Assembly (NCBI GenBank): GCA_037384225.1
Contig: JARROD010000088.1
Coordinates: 1 to 13,058, forward strand
DNA: 13,058 nucleotides
Source of the DNA: JARROD01 sp037384225
Lineage (GTDB): Bacteria > Pseudomonadota > Gammaproteobacteria > Pseudomonadales > Cellvibrionaceae
Direction: 5' to 3'
The notes beneath the pieces are model-generated. The model had not been told where the DNA came from and made no database searches. It saw only the letters and a list, made by a program, of their open reading frames with translations. This document shows, in pieces, positions 12,890 through 13,058 of this stretch; position 1 is the first letter of the stretch, and every line of letters begins with the position of its first letter. The position numbers were made by a program, and so were the translations under genes.

Positions 12890-13058
12890 TCACACTAAAC
12901 AGCTTTCATTTGGATACGCCGCGGTGCGGCCACGGTACCGTATTTTATCGGGCCTGAGCTCCGCTATCGTCCGGCACCCCAGCAGGGCCATGGAACGCTC
13001 GACTTCGTCGCGCAAGAGACCAACAGCTCGCTCCACACCCTGTTGCCCGCCGGCCGCC
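12890..13058 (-). CDS. lldD: C-terminus of FMN-dependent L-lactate dehydrogenase-type enzyme (partial)
   Basis: The gene enters from the right edge of the window, and only the last 55 codons are present. They read AAGGQQGVERAVGLLRDEVE, then 'RSMALLGCRTIAELRPDKIR', and end NESCLV. The 'GGxxGVxRAxxLLRxEVExxMALLGCxxxxEL' pattern is the C-terminal signature of the FMN-dependent 2-hydroxy-acid dehydrogenase family (LldD, mandelate dehydrogenase, glycolate oxidase). The active-site His and Arg lie further upstream, outside the window. LldD oxidises L-lactate to pyruvate at the inner membrane, feeding the quinone pool. Its nearness to a keto-acid/lactate-type TRAP system and a PdhR-like regulator suggests a shared pathway, but it is separated by the AT-rich block. 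The gene symbol is tentative, since substrate cannot be told from this part. Confidence 0.72.
   Translation of the reverse strand, partial: AAGGQQGVERAVGLLRDEVERSMALLGCRTIAELRPDKIRYRGRTAAYPNESCLV

Overview
The window looks like chromosome from a heterotrophic, probably marine gammaproteobacterium. The evidence is a DcaP-type outer-membrane porin, a TRAP transporter, paired SCO proteins, a PdhR-like GntR regulator and medium-GC coding sequence. This assignment rests on family resemblance only; there is no rRNA or other marker gene.

Left part (1-3012, genes on the minus strand): a three-gene operon encodes two SCO/SenC-type thioredoxin-fold proteins, then a secreted fusion of a cytochrome-c-like domain with a periplasmic substrate-binding domain. 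The cytochrome part has lost its CxxCH heme motif, and the protein contains no cysteine at all. A sigma70-like promoter (2985-3012) and a good Shine-Dalgarno sequence place the true start of the first gene at a TTG. Before the window's first gene end lies a REP-like imperfect palindrome (3-73).

Middle (3013-6803): about 590 bases without a convincing gene, then a DUF885 lipoprotein with a HEGIPGHH metal-site motif, convergent with a DcaP-like porin gene. A hairpin separates the two stops.

Central transport module (5553-11289): the porin and a PdhR-like FCD/GntR regulator are on the minus strand, divergent from dctP-dctQ-dctM (TRAP transporter, keto-acid/lactate/mannitol-chloroaromatic class) on the plus strand. 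The divergent intergenic region carries PdhR-like operators (TTGGT-N3-ACCAA and AATGGT-N3-ACCATT) placed over the likely promoters. Porin, TRAP system and regulator together suggest regulated uptake of a small organic acid across both membranes. The C-terminus of an FMN-dependent L-lactate dehydrogenase-type enzyme at the right edge points to lactate or a related 2-hydroxy/2-oxo acid. An 89-bp MITE-like element with perfect 24-bp terminal inverted repeats and an 8-bp target duplication sits between dctP and dctQ. A near-perfect copy of its end is found at the stop of the DUF885 gene.

Right part (11290-13058): an orphan ribosome-binding site, a short IS91-type transposase remnant, a 17-bp perfect-stem terminator, then an AT-rich block. 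That block encodes an unrecognised secreted protein built of three Cys-bracketed 'HxGDENGxT' repeats, and looks like an acquired insert between the TRAP operon and the lactate dehydrogenase gene. No tRNA, rRNA or CRISPR was seen.
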